64,000 nt of DNA from Impatiens glandulifera (Eukaryota > Streptophyta > Magnoliopsida > Ericales > Balsaminaceae), in NCBI RefSeq assembly GCF_907164915.1, contig NC_061868.1, forward strand, positions 30,563,939-30,627,938. The letters are read 5' to 3'. The number at the start of each line of letters is the position of its first letter. Position 1 is the stretch's first letter. A model generated the notes under the pieces. That model did not search any database. It was not told where the DNA came from and saw nothing but the letters and a program-made list of their open reading frames with translations. This document shows, one piece after another, positions 10,555-22,372 of this stretch. A program made the position numbers and the translations under genes.

Positions 10555-12942
10555 ATGTCTGTCCCACCTACTAATTCAGACTCCTCCTCCAATCAAAGTC
10601 AGACGCCCACCACCATGTCTGTTTCTCAATACCACTCTGCTTTCTCTGTTAACAATCTCCGCTCCATAATTCCTATCACCCTAGAGATGGGTAGCGAGGA
10701 ATATCTCTCTTGGGCAGACCTTCTCGAAAACCACTGCTTGATTCACAATGTTTACGAACATCTCAAACCAAAAACTCCCAACGCCTCCGAAACACCTTCA
10801 ACATCTTCCGAGACCGACTCTCTTCTGTGGAAACGCCTTGACGCCCTTGTCAAGCAATGGATATTTGGAACAATATCCAAGGATCTACTAAACACGATCC
10901 AAAAACCTGGTATGACGGCTGCTCAGGCTTGGGAACGTTTAGCGAATATATTTCAAGATAACACAGGTTCTCGCGCTATGTATCTTGAAAATAGGTTTTC
11001 TCAAATTCGTCTCAATGATTTCCCAAACATGAGTGCTTATTGCACTGAATTGAAGATGATTGCGGATCAACTTGCTAATGTTGATTGCCCCGTTTCTGAA
11101 AATCGACTGGTGTTGCGTCTACTTGGGGGTTTGAATGAAAACTACGAAACAATCGCCACCATAATAGGTCAAAAGAAGCCTCTCCCATCTTTCTACGATG
11201 CTAGATCTGATTTGCTCCTTGTTGAAACAAGGAAGGATGAATTCGTCCACACAAACACCTCTTTTATTGCCTCGGACGATCGTAGCCAAGGCCGCGGAAA
11301 CAACTCTAGCCAATCAGCCCGTGCTACCGGCCAGCAGCAGCAGCAGGGCACCTCTAGCGCGCAGGAACAGGCCGGCCAGGGCCGAGGACGCAGCCAGCGC
11401 GGCAGAGGACGCGGTCGCAACACCAGCCGCACATACCACCAGCAGCAGCAATTCTGGGCACCTCCTGGCCAACAGCAATGGGCACAGTGGGCGCCTGCGG
11501 GCTGGACAGCACCCCCTTGTCCCTACCCGACACAACAGATCTGGCCGCAGCAGCAAAGCGCCCCCTGGCACGCATCTGGTCAACAGCAACAAGGCGCCTC
11601 CTGGCGCGGTTCTGGCTATCAGCAGCAACACACTCGGACAGCAGGAGCAGGCGTACTCGGTTCTCGGCCACAGCAGGCCTACATGGCTGAGACGAGCCAG
11701 CACCAGCCCCAAAGTTACGTTGCAACCGATATCAATCAGGCGATGCACACTTTATCCCTTACTCCGCCTGACGATACTTGGTACATGGATTCGGGAGCAA
11801 CTTCACACATGACACCCAACTCAGGTAGTCTCTCGCCTTATTCTAATTTAAATTGTGTTAAAAATATCATTGTTGGGAGTGGACAGGAAATCCCGATTCG
11901 CGGTATTGGTAAAACTAACTTAAAACCACCCTTACCACCCTTACTTCTGAACAATGTTCTACATGCTCCCAAACTCATTAAAAATCTTATATCTATTCGT
12001 CGGTTTACTCGTGATAACAACGTCTCTGTAGAATTTGACTCACTTGGTTTTTCTGTAAAGGATTTCCAGACGGGGAAGGTTATCATGAGGAACAATAGCT
12101 CGGGGGATCTCTACCCACTCTCTCTGTCGAGCCAAAGCCAAAAACCCCCAACTAATTCTTCGTTTACTGCAATTTCGTCAAATTTATGGCATAATAGATT
12201 AGGACACCCCGGTGTCGATATTTTGCATTCTCTCAATAAATCAAATTCTATTTCTTGTAAGCCCGTTTTAGGGTCTAAACTCTGTGAGTCTTGCATCTTT
12301 GGTAAACAAGTTAAGTTACCATTTACCAATTCTGTCTCTTATACTACTTCCCCATTCGATATTATTCATAGTGATTTGTGGACGTCGCCTGTGCTAAGTA
12401 CAAATGGACATAAATACTATATTCTGTTTCTTGATGATTACACAAATTTCCTTTGGACTTTTCCAATTGGAAACAAATCCCAAGTATTCTCCGTCTTCTC
12501 TACACTTCAAAATCAAATTCAAACACAATTTCAAAAGCCCATTAAAACAATCCAATGTGACAACGGAACTGAATATAACAACAGTCAATTTCGTACATTT
12601 TGTGACAAAAATGGTCTACAATTTCGCCTCTCTTGCCCCTATACTTCTCCTCAAAATGGTAAAGCAGAAAGAAAAATACGCACCATAAATAACATGATTC
12701 GAACATTGCTTACTCATGCTTCTCTCCCGTTAAATTTTTGGCATCACGCCCTCGAAATGACCACTTATCTCCTAAATATTCTTCCAAATAAACAAATTCG
12801 AAATTTCTCACCCACTCAACTTCTATATAACCGAACTCCTTCTTACTCTCACCTAAAAATTTTCGGTTGTCTTTGCTATCCTCTTCTTCCTCCAACCACT
12901 ATTCACAAACTTCATAAACGCTCTACCCCTTGTGTCTTTTAG
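10555..12942 (+). pseudogene. Copia gag-protease-integrase frame (5' part of polyprotein)
   Basis: Read from the ATG at 10555 (MSVPPTNSD), because upstream codons lie in the LTR and leader. The N-terminal ~240 residues fit the Copia gag (UBN2) fold, with the motif YLENRFSQIRLND. Next comes a Gln/Gly/Arg-rich block (about 250-380) where a CCHC zinc knuckle would normally lie; none is visible. The protease motif DTWYMDSGATSHM is near residue 406. Integrase follows with an HHCC finger (HNRLGHPG to CESCIFGK) and catalytic D, D and E in HSDLW, QCDNGTEY and KAERK. The frame ends early at TAG 12940-12942 in a run of T. The remaining pol continues in another frame from 12930. Confidence 0.92.
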
Positions 12943-14939
12943 GATACCCCTCTAATCATCGCGGCTACAAATGCTACGACCCAGCCTCAAAAAGATTTAT
13001 CATCTCTCGTCACGTCATTTTTGACGAAACAAAATTTCCCTTTTCTCTTGTCCAAAACCCAAACTCAACTCACCCATCTCAATCCGAACCAATAACCATC
13101 CCAATACACATCCAAACCCCGCCCATCACCGAGTCCATTTCCCCACCAAACAACACTCCATTACCGAGCCCATTATCAACTCAACACACTCCACCAAACC
13201 CACCATCACCCATCACCACTTCACCAGGCCCAAACCCAAACACGACCAGCCCGTCCACAAGACCAAACCGTCCAAATCATTCACCAACCATCATCAATCC
13301 AACACGGACAATACGAACCCGCGCAATGGATGGGATTGTCTGTCCAAAACGCATTTTCAATCTAAACACACTCACATCTCCATCGCCTATTCCCAAAAAC
13401 CCAAAGTTAGCTTTATCAGACCCGAATTGGAAAGCCGCCATGGACGATGAGTTTAACGCTTTAATTAGTAATAAGACTTGGGACTTGGTTCCGCGTCCTC
13501 AGGGTGTTGATATTATACGATGCATGTGGATTTTTAAGCATAAAACTAACTCTGACGGCTCTTTTGAGAGGCATAAAGCCCGTCTTGTTGGTGATGGCAG
13601 GTCTCAGCAGATTGGAATCAATTGTGAAGAAACCTTTAGTCCTGTTGTCAAACCAGCCACCATACGAACTGTTCTGAGCATTGCTTTATCGAAGTCTTGG
13701 TCCATTCACCAAATGGACGTCAAGAATGCATTTTTACATGGTAATCTCAACGAAACAGTTTACATGCATCAGCCTTTCGGTTTTAGAGACAAAATCTTTC
13801 CCGACCATGTTTGTTTATTGCGCAAATCTTTATACGGCTTAAAACAAGCTCCTCGTGCTTGGTATCAAAGGTTTGCAGATTTTGTCTCTACAATCGGTTT
13901 TACACACAGCACGACTGATCATTCGCTTTTTATCTATCAACATGGGTCCGAAATTGCCTATCTACTCTTGTATGTTGATGACATTATCATTACGGCTTCG
14001 TCTGATCAGTTACGTCAGACTCTCATGAAAAGCTTAGGCGCAGAATTTGCTATGAAGGATTTAGGTAAATTAAGCTATTTCTTGGGAGTTGCTGTATCGT
14101 ATACTAAGGATGGACTTTGTCTTAGTCAGAAGAAATATGCTGAAGAAATTATTGATCGTGCTGGAATGTCTACTTGCAAATCAACACAAACGCCGGTCGA
14201 TACAAATGGCAAACTTGGAAAATCAACTAGTCCACCAGTCTCTGACCCCACTCATTACAGAAGTTTAGCCGGAGCACTACAGTATCTTACTTTCACACGT
14301 CCTGATATTTCATATGCAGTCCAGCAAATTTGCCTCCACATGCATGATCCGAAAGAGGCTCACTTGGCTGCCTTACACAGAATCATTCGATACTTACAGG
14401 GTACAAAGCACTATGGCCTTCATCTTTACAAATCCTCACTGTCTACACTCGTTTCATATACTGATGCAGACTGGGGAGGATGTCCAGATACCCGTCGCTC
14501 TACATCTGGCTATTGCGTCTTCCTAGGCGATAATCTTCTGTCTTGGTCGTCAAAACGGCAATCCACACTTTCTCGTTCTAGTGCTGAAGCTGAATATAGA
14601 GGAGTTGCCAATGTTGTCTCCGAATCCTGTTGGCTTCGCAATTTATTGTTAGAACTTCGTATCTCATTGGACAAAGCCACACTGGTCTACTGCGACAACA
14701 TAAGTGCGATTTATCTCTCCCAAAATCCGGTCCAACATCAACGTACCAAACACATCGAAATGGACATACACTTTGTAAGGGAAAAAGTAGATAGAGGTAA
14801 AGTTCGCATTCTTCATATGCCTTCTCGTTTTCAAATCGCTGACATATTCACCAAAGGACTTCCGCGCATACTATTTGAAGATTTCAGAGACAGTCTCAGC
14901 GTCCGAGAATCTCCCGTTTCGACTGCGGGGGTGTATTAG
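12930..14939 (+). pseudogene. Copia reverse transcriptase-RNase H frame (3' part of polyprotein)
   Basis: An uninterrupted 669-codon frame continues the polyprotein in a different phase, overlapping the upstream frame by 13 bp. No ATG begins it, so it would need a frameshift or is disabled. It opens with LGYPSNHRGYKCYD, the conserved integrase end. The RT motifs are MDVKNAFLHGNL and LLYVDDIIIT. The RNase H motif is YTDADWGGCPDTRRSTSGY, and the C-terminus has HIEMDIHFVREKV and ADIFTKGLP. All catalytic Asp residues of the RT (DVK, YVDD) are present. The frame runs to a stop inside the 3' LTR start. Confidence 0.92.
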
Positions 14940-15096
14940 TATATTGTATATATCTTGTTACCTTGTTTAGATTCCTAGATTAGTGGGTTACCTTGTTTAG
15001 ATTCCTAGATTAGTGGTTTACCTTATTAAGAGTCTTTTGACTAGTATATATTGTAACATTGTTTATCAATAATAACTATGGGATTAATCTCTATCA
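14932..15096 (+). repeat. Copia 3' LTR
   Basis: 165 bp, starting tgtattagta and ending ctctatca, preceded by the purine-rich gcgggggtg. It is nearly identical to the 5' copy. Confidence 0.93.
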
Positions 15097-15101
15097 GTGT
15101 A

Positions 15102-15720
15102 GTCTCAGAATTATTGTCTTGTCATTCCAAACCCTCACTTCGATCGCGATTTGTAAAAATTATTCGGTCAAGGACATGTTCGATTAACGTTTAAATAGTT
15201 TCGCGAGTAAAGTTAGATACATGAGAAGACTTAATGATAAAGAGATAACCTTAAATGAAATGATGATGCTATTAGTGGTGCAAGGAAGTGATTCATTGTT
15301 TACGTGATATCTTACGTAGGCAAGATATGTAACGTTGATCATTGTTACACATTATTTGCGGAGAATTCCCCATATGACTTCCTATAGTAGAAATGATGAG
15401 ATTTTGAATTCTCTTAAATGATCTCATTTTTTGGATGGAGTGTCATTAATGAAAAAAATTTAATGGATGATAAATAAATAAAAAAAATGGTGCATTATGG
15501 TTAGTCACTACAGAATGTGTTGCGAAGAGATGAAGACGACATCTCACATGTTTTTGCATTGTAAATGAGTGGTTGCAATTTGGAGTCTACTGGAACATAA
15601 TTCACATTGAGTGGATGATGTTTAAGTCAATCGTCGGTTAATAGAATGTTTAGATAAAAATCTCGAACTCGGTTGGATTGAGTCAATGGTATTTTATCTT
15701 GATTATTTTCTAGTATAACT
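15102..15720 (+). pseudogene. Decayed LINE, downstream (zf-RVT) part
   Basis: Continues the LINE remnant after the Copia insertion. Around 15503-15590 a broken frame reads RMCCEEMKTTSHMFLHCK followed by VVAIWSLL. This matches the zf-RVT pattern C-x2-C/E-x-E-T-x2-H-x-F-x2-C and the trailing IW. Stops and frameshifts throughout show it is dead. Confidence 0.65.
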
Positions 15721-16881
15721 ATTTAGCTCGAAAAGAACCGTATGACGTTCAGTGATCGCGGTCCACCGATACGTTTACTCTACAACGCTATTATTATGAC
15801 GATAAAGGAGATTTTTGTTGGGTTATTTATTTGGGCTCCCAACTATGTAATAAAAAACTCAACCTATTTAAAAGTCTATTTGTGTTAAATATGGGTATGA
15901 TTGTCTTATTGGAAAAAGACTTTTAAGATGTCTTCATTTTGCTACAAAAGCTGGAGGAAGCGGCCTTATTAAAACACATCGGAGATAAATTTAGTATACA
16001 CTTATAGAGAGATAGTGCGATCTCTTATTTTTTTAGCTCTTATCTTCATTTGTTTCGTGTTTAACATTTGATTATAGTGAAGCTTCTTTTGGACGAAAGT
16101 CCTGTGATTTTTACTCATTGATTTGATGAGATTTTCCACGTTAAAATCCAATCAAGTGAGAATAGTTAATTATCACAATTGTGATTATTCCGCTTTATTC
16201 CCAACAATTTATTCTAGAAATTTTGTGGAGGCAGTCGGTGTTCATTTATCTTCTTGAGAATTTTCGAACTCGTTAACGTTGAATTTTGTGTTATGTTATG
16301 ATTATTGATGAGAAATTGTGACTTATATTTTGACTATTGTTCTCAAATGGTTAATCTCGTTGTAGGGTTTAGTGTTAAAATAACCTTCATGTTTTTTTTA
16401 ACTTTTTATCATTATACTTAATTAACTCTCATTTATTAGATGGACTTTAAAAAAATGTATCAACAACTAACCAATAAAAACAACTATGTTTTGATATTAT
16501 TTACCATTTTGATAAATGAGAGCTCTAGACAGTTTTTTATTATATAGGACATTTTGTTTTGTGTGCTACTTATGTTTAATCACAAGTTAAAATTATAAGA
16601 AATAATTTAAAGAGTAATATTTAATTAAATGTCATTATCTTATTAATTTTTTTTAATAATCTTATTAGTTTTTTCACCACGTCAAAGTTTTATAGAAAGG
16701 GTAAGTTATAAAAATAAATAAATCGCGTAAAAAATAGTTGGGACTCATAATTTAGTAATGAAGTGCATAAACTCATAATTTAGTGATAAATTGCATAAAT
16801 TTATATTCTCAAGTACCATAACATTTACAAAAATAATCATTTAAAAAACGAAAATAATTTCTCTCCATTTGAATCTTACAA
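15721..16881. other. Intergenic, no gene recognised
   Basis: AT-rich sequence between the LINE remnant and the phytocyanin gene. Its right part probably includes the phytocyanin 3'UTR (minus strand). No convincing coding frame or element ends were seen. Confidence 0.4.
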
Positions 16882-17906
16882 TCAACCATTGTAAAGGAAA
16901 GAAGTCAAGAAACTCACTAGTCCCACCACTAGATGGCCCATCCCTCTAGTTACCAACAAGCCTGAAACAGTGATCGTGGCCGAGTTAGAGACCACAAATG
17001 GTGGATTGTTACTCTTGGAAGATGGGGATGTTGGCCCTGTTGGAGAGCTAGTTGGCGATATGGAAGACTGAGTGTTGTTGGCCTCAATATGAACTTGAAC
17101 CTTCATGCCTCCAAAGCAATGGAGGCGGTTACCGCACACGAAGTAGCGGTCACCCGGTTCAGACAGTGGAATTGTTGTGTTCCCATCACTATTCGATTGT
17201 AATATATCTGTCGTGTTGCACCCATCATAACTGTCTTTGTCTACTTCACAAACACTGTGGGTGGATGAATATTGAAAATCTTCAACAACAATAACAAAAA
17301 ATTAGATGATTGACTAGAAGTCATTTGTCATAAGCATATTGTTGGATCCATCAACTCAACTTCAATGGTACATAATGATTAGAGGATAAAACAATTTAAT
17401 TTGTTTATAAGTTTCATATGTCATAAATAATAATGAAAAATCAATGGATTATAAATCATAAGTTATCATAATTAAACAAAAAAAAACCCATCAAAATATC
17501 ATAAAAAGAACACTTGAGAGTTGAGGCCATTCATGATCATAAGAAAGATCTTATTAAATAACAAATACTTAATAATTGAACATTATCCTACAAACTTGTA
17601 AGCTCTGATTTAGATACATTATAAAACATATATATCCCTAATGTTTTTATAGATGAATTTATCGAAACAGTTATTGACAATGAATATTGAATTATTTGAA
17701 ATTAAACTTAAATAACTCAAATCGAACAAGATCTTACTTAAGTAATCACCGACAACAAATTGTTTGCCCTCAGACCACGTGTCGAGATCGGTGCTAATGT
17801 CCCATCCAGAGTTGTCGCCCACGGTGTATGTGGTTGCGTGACATGTGCTAGTAAGCCCTAGAAACAATGCAAAAGCTACATGAATGAGGAGGATTTGGTT
17901 CACCAT
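16882..17906 (-). CDS. Phytocyanin (uclacyanin-like blue copper protein)
   Basis: Two exons on the minus strand, 17906-17738 and 17279-16882, with a 458-bp intron, give about 188 aa. This two-exon layout with an intron after VGD is usual for the family. Residues 1-24 are a signal peptide (ILLIHVAFALFLGL). The plastocyanin-like domain starts TTYTVGDNSGWD. Type-1 copper ligands are visible as His64 (STHSV), Cys105, His110 and Met115 (CGNRLHCFGGM). Met in the axial position points to uclacyanin-like rather than stellacyanin-like proteins. Cys77 and Cys111 would form the conserved disulfide. A Ser/Pro/Thr-rich segment follows, then a hydrophobic C-terminal tail, suggesting a GPI anchor and arabinogalactan glycosylation at the cell surface. 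Electron-transfer substrates are unknown. Confidence 0.92.
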
Positions 17907-19020
17907 AATTGAAGCACGACAAGAATGGAATAAGCTAGTCTCTTTTTATAAGATAATTATAGGATTTGGCTAATTTAGATGACCTAACATACAATTGCTT
18001 AGGAAAGAAGTATATAGACAAAAGCAATATCATATGCCGGGTTTTATTTAGATGCTATTTTAGAGCTTGTTTGATCTTGCATTAATTAATAGAAAGACTA
18101 TTTAAATATTTTTATTTTTATGTTTGACTTCAAAAAGTAAGATTATTTAGTTTTATTTATCATTTATATATTTATCTTAAATTTGTAATAAGTAGATTTT
18201 AAATTTTAACATTAATAAATGTATTTAATATTCATAAAGTGGTTACGGTGGTTGAGAGTAAATGACCCGTTTGGAATGCAGTTAAACAGCTCTGCCAACA
18301 TTCCTAAGTGTTTGGAATATTGTACTCTTTTTTTTTTGAGGGATGAAGTCTTTTTCTTCTTTTTTTTTTCTTTAATTTTTTTAATAATATTTGACACATT
18401 AAAAATAATTTAATTTGAGTAAATTTCCATTTATTTAAATAAAAGAGTTACAAATGAGATCACACTCATTTGTAAACTAATCAAGAGTAAAATCTTAAAA
18501 CAAAAACTACATAATCCAACAAAAATTCAAGCTAAATGATAAGAATAATTTGTAAAAAATAATTCAATGATATGCAAATGTTTGAATAACTACAAAAACT
18601 AACTCATTTGTGATGATTCATAATAATACAAAAGTCAGTAAAGCAAGACATATTAACAAAAAATTTCCTATAAATTTCTACCGAACATGCATTCAAATAA
18701 CCCTAGCTAAAACAATGCATAAAAAGTTCATGCCAAGAGACTAATATTTTTATATATTATTAAAATAATAATAATAAAAGAGATATAAATATTAAGAATT
18801 TACGAATAAAAAATCACTGAGAGTTATTTTTTTTAAAATGTAGAACTTTTTATTAAACACCAGATGATAAAATATTGACTTTTTAAATGAGTTAAATAGG
18901 AGAGTAACTCCTCAACCATACAAAAACAACACAGCACAACAACAAACAATGAATTACAATAAGCTGTCTAATTACGAAAGTGGTTCAGTTGCGCATGCTA
19001 ACCAAAAGGATGAAGTCAGG
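17907..19020. other. Phytocyanin upstream region and AT-rich intergenic DNA
   Basis: Holds the minus-strand promoter of the phytocyanin just right of 17906. AT-rich sequence with poly(T) at 18331-18370 follows. No other gene or element end was recognised. Confidence 0.4.
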
Positions 19021-19076
19021 TATAACGCCTCAAACCTGAGTATCGTTACCGGTGAGGAAATAGACTATAAATATTC

Positions 19077-19245
19077 GGGAAATTTAACGAAATGGCCCTA
19101 AAGATTGACTTATTTGCATCTGTGGTCACTCGATAATTTTTATTGCTCTGGTGACCATTTTATTTTTTTGGACGAAAATACCCTCATCGCGTAACGCGAA
19201 TACCTTCGCATTTCGCGAAGTGAAAAAGTTCTTTATATAAATACT
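19077..19245 (+). repeat. MULE left terminal inverted repeat
   Basis: Matches the reverse complement of 25000-25171 across nearly its whole length. It includes gacgaaaataccctcatcgc and the partly palindromic cgcgtaacgcgaa, then cgcatttcgcgaagtg. Confidence 0.88.
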
Positions 19246-19560
19246 CAAATTTTTTCATTTCGTTATTTTTCTTTCTCTCTTCTCTCTCTACTCCTTGTTC
19301 TCAATTAGACGGCGACAGAACCCTAAATGAACACATCATACAGATCGATACAAAAACCCTCGTTCTAATATCATGTGTTCATCATACAGATCGATTTATG
19401 TTCTTATTTCCATTATCTTCATCTTCAAACCCTAAACTTGCTCTTATTGTTCATATTGATTCATATTTTATTCATCTTATTGTTCATATTGGTTGTTCAT
19501 ATTGTCGATGATGGTATTTGCAGATAATTTTGTCGATGATTGAGTTCCGTTTCAGGGAAG

Positions 19561-19675
19561 ATTCACTTTACGCTTCACGTTTCGCTAAGTACTTCGCGTT
19601 TCGCTAAGGATTTCACGTTTTGTTAAAGACTTTGCGTTTCGCTAAGTACTTCGTGTTTCGCTAAGGGTCAAGATT
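19561..19675 (+). repeat. About 19-bp repeat cluster 1
   Basis: Five near copies of acttcgcgtttcgctaagg with few substitutions, period about 19 bp. Clusters 2 to 4 carry the same motif. The tcgcg-based core resembles the MULE terminal repeat. Confidence 0.85.
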
Positions 19676-20063
19676 TTTTTATTATTTATAGTTAATCATG
19701 ATTTCATTTGACAAGGTATCAACATCACTCATGATTTTGAAGAGAATCTGTCTTAGCAAAATAAACCTTAATAATCTTTACATTAAACATTTAGATTCTT
19801 CACAAAAGGCCTTTGAAGAAGCGATCATTGAGCTTCAGTTAAGAGAAGATGGATTGAAATCGATTTCAAACCATCTTCTCTTACCTGAAGCTCAATGATC
19901 GTTTCTTTAAAGGCTTTTTCTGAAGAATCTAAATGTTTCCATGTAAGATTAACAAGATTTATTTTGTTAACACAGATTCTCTTCAAAACCATGACTTTGT
20001 TGTTTATACCTTGTCAAACGAGAGAGATTACCTCTAAATAAATAAATAAAATTTTACTTGATG
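19668..20063. repeat. Long near-perfect hairpin (inverted repeat without loop)
   Basis: The left arm, about 19668-19861, pairs with 19862-20063, with centre at 19861/19862 inside the perfect palindrome ttgaaatcgatttcaa. The most conserved block includes gcgatcattgagcttcag on the left and its near-complement ctgaagctcaatgatcg on the right. The left arm reads as a coding-like fragment (plus frame 19698-19898, KHLDSSQKAFEEAIIELQLR). This suggests a host coding piece duplicated in inverted orientation. A transcript would fold into a ~195-bp stem. Confidence 0.85.
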
Positions 20064-20170
20064 TTTCTCTAAGGACTTCACGTTTCGCTAAGGACTTCAT
20101 GTTTCGTTAAGGACTTCACGTTTCGCTAAGGACTTCACGTTTCTCTAAGGACTTCGTGTTTCACTAAGAT
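20060..20170 (+). repeat. About 19-bp repeat cluster 2
   Basis: Six near copies of the ggacttcacgtttcgctaa unit, directly right of the hairpin. Confidence 0.85.
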
Positions 20171-20534
20171 AGTCTAAGAGGCGAGCGTATTCTGCACGCG
20201 CTATACCTTATTTATAATTCTTTTCTGCGCGCGATGAACATTTTATTTCTTCTCTCTCGCGAAGGCCTCGTCTCTCTCTATCCTCTATTAACTTAACTAT
20301 TCCCTGCCTTGACGATTCTTTCTGTTCGTCTTCTCGTCCGTCATTAATCAGGTTTGTTTAGTTTTTGGTTGAAACCGTCTTATGTTAAGGTTTTTGGTTT
20401 TTGCTCGTCTTATATTTCTGGTTTTTGGTTTTGGTTTAAACCTTCTTATGTTAAGGTTTTTGGTTTTTGCTCGTCTTATGTTAAGTTTTTATGTTCATAG
20501 TTTCTCAATGGGCCTTCCCTTGCTATGGGTTTAG

Positions 20535-20626
20535 GGTTTCTCTAAGGACTTCGCATTTCGTTAAGGACTTCGCATTTCGCTAAGGACTTCGCATTTCGCT
20601 AAGTACTTCGCGTTTCGCTTAGGGTT
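20535..20626 (+). repeat. About 19-bp repeat cluster 3
   Basis: Five near copies of ggacttcgcatttcgctaa upstream of the Ulp1-like gene. Just before it, 20355-20490 holds a roughly 70-bp tandem duplication (tttttggtttttgctcgtct). Confidence 0.85.
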
Positions 20627-20665
20627 TCACATATCTGACCACAATGTTATTCTATTTTGCAGGAG

Positions 20666-22080
20666 ATGAAGACGAATGAAGGTGAGGAGATGGAGATGAA
20701 GGTGAAGGATGAGGAGAAGGATGTGAAGGTGGATGAGGAGAAGGATGAGGAGAAGGATGTGAAAGTGGATGAAGAGGAGAAGAAGGTGGTGGATAGTGTG
20801 GAGGATCAGCAGGAGAAGATTGTGGATGATCAACATGAGAAGAGTGTGGACGATAGGCAAGAGAAGAGTGTGGAGGATCAGCAGGAGAAGAGTGTGGAGG
20901 GTGTGGAGGATAGGAGAAGAGTGTGGAGGATCAGTAGGAGAAGAGTGTGGAGGGTGTGAAGGAGAAGGATAAAGAGAGTGTGGATGTGAAGGATAAGGAG
21001 AGTGTGGTGGAGGATGAAATGAAGCTCAACGAAACGATGCGACAGGGGATTGAGAAGAAGAAGAAGACAAAGATTGAAGATGACGATGATGATTTTAAAT
21101 TATACAACACTCCTCCTAAAGCAACATATGTGCGAAATAGGAAGATGAGGAAGCCGAAGACAGATGTCTCGTACACCAACCCTTTGGGAAAACTGGCAAA
21201 GACAAATGATCCATTAACAGTCAATCCCCTTAAAAAATTTGAAGATGAGCTGCTGGATGAAGTAAAAAAATTGAATGAATGATCCAAAACCATAAAAGAG
21301 AAAAAAGAATGTGTTTACTTGCGAAGCAGGAAAGGAGATGTTTCATAGAATTCTAACAAGGTTCACATGGCTTCAAGATACTGTAAGTCGTGCAATTCAT
21401 CATTCATTAATGTTATTCTAACAAAGTTCTTTGATATATACTGAATGTTTTTCGATTGTGCAAGAAATCGACGCATGCTGCCACTTATTAAGAAAAATGA
21501 TTGCAGAATATCCCAAGACTTATAAGAATTCTAAAGTAACAATAGGGGATTGCTTATTCGTAGATAATCTAAGGCGAGTACAAAACTTTTCGTAAAGATC
21601 CTGAAAATTATAAACACACAAAATTTCACGAATATTAATGGGGTGTTGAACATAGATATATGTATGATTGGGCATCAATAGATGATATATATGTGCCTAT
21701 GAACATTATTAACAAGCACTGGATATTGTGCGTAGCTCGTCTACAAAAGAATCACATTGACGTTTATGACTGCGATTCTTATCTTTTTAAGAATTTGGAA
21801 CCATACATGAGACAGTTTTATGACATGATTCCACATTTATTTGCAAAGGGAGTCTCTTATGCTGAGCTAAGAAGGTTTCCTAACTTCAACTTCATGCCCA
21901 TGACATTCAAAAGGCTTCCACACCCCAAAACCAAAAATACATCTAAGATAGGGAAGTCCCTAAAGCAACCGAGAGCGGGGACTGTGGTATCTTCATGCTA
22001 ATGTATATGGAATACTTGACTGCTAACCAAGGTGTACAAGATGTGACCTCAAATGAAATGGAGTTTTAGAGACAGAAGTT
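20666..22080 (+). pseudogene. Ulp1-like C48 cysteine peptidase gene of the MULE, frameshifted
   Basis: The first frame starts at ATG 20666, right after an acceptor-like tttgcag. It encodes Lys/Glu/Asp/Val repeats (EKDVKVDEE, EDQQEKSVE). A frameshift near 20930 moves it to a second frame (20947-21282) ending KFEDELLDEVKKLNE. The peptidase region follows after intron-like breaks. INKHWILCVARLQ holds the catalytic His and DVYDCDS the Asp. The Cys motif GDCGIFMLMYMEYL is in a third frame near 21977. All three triad residues are therefore still visible, but stops and frameshifts separate them. Ulp1-family enzymes cleave SUMO or similar conjugates; the role in MULEs is unknown. Confidence 0.8.
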
Positions 22081-22257
22081 GACTGTTAGGTAATTCCATC
22101 AAATTATAGAACTATAGTATTGTAATCTTGAAGTGAATTTTGGAGAGAACTTGAAGTGAATATTTTATACTTGTAATGTAATCCTAAAGTTCATGTAATG
22201 TTAAAATATTTGTACTTGAATTTTGTATATTTTCTATTCATTACATTGGATAATTTG

Positions 22258-22372
22258 AAAGACTTCACGTTTCGCTAAGGATTTCGCGTTTCTCTAAGAA
22301 CTTCACGTTTCGCTAAGAAAGACTTCGCGTTTCACTAAGGACTTCGCATTTCGCTAAGCACTTCAGACTTGA
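22258..22372 (+). repeat. About 19-bp repeat cluster 4
   Basis: Five near copies of gacttcgcgtttcactaagg between the two convergent MULE genes. Confidence 0.85.

Larger units (their letters stand above)
10301..15096 (+). mobile_element. Ty1/Copia LTR retrotransposon, nearly intact
   Basis: A 4.8-kb element with 5' LTR 10301-10463 and 3' LTR 14932-15096. They differ by a 2-bp TG at the start and one substitution (cgtaac versus tgtaac), so insertion is recent. The target duplication gtgta lies at 10296-10300 and 15097-15101. The order is LTR, PBS, gag, protease, integrase, RT, RNase H, purine-rich tract, LTR, the Copia order. A single-base indel at 12936-12940 splits the polyprotein. It is inserted in a decayed LINE. 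Confidence 0.95.

Noticed and set aside
11198..11812. 204-codon plus-strand frame and several minus frames across the Copia gag
   Set aside because: They overlap the Gln/Arg/Gly-rich gag block, where GC-rich codons open all frames. The gag frame alone has family motifs.
19561..20170. Regular short repeats as a possible CRISPR array
   Set aside because: There are no unique spacers: the units are contiguous and variable, in a plant transposon.
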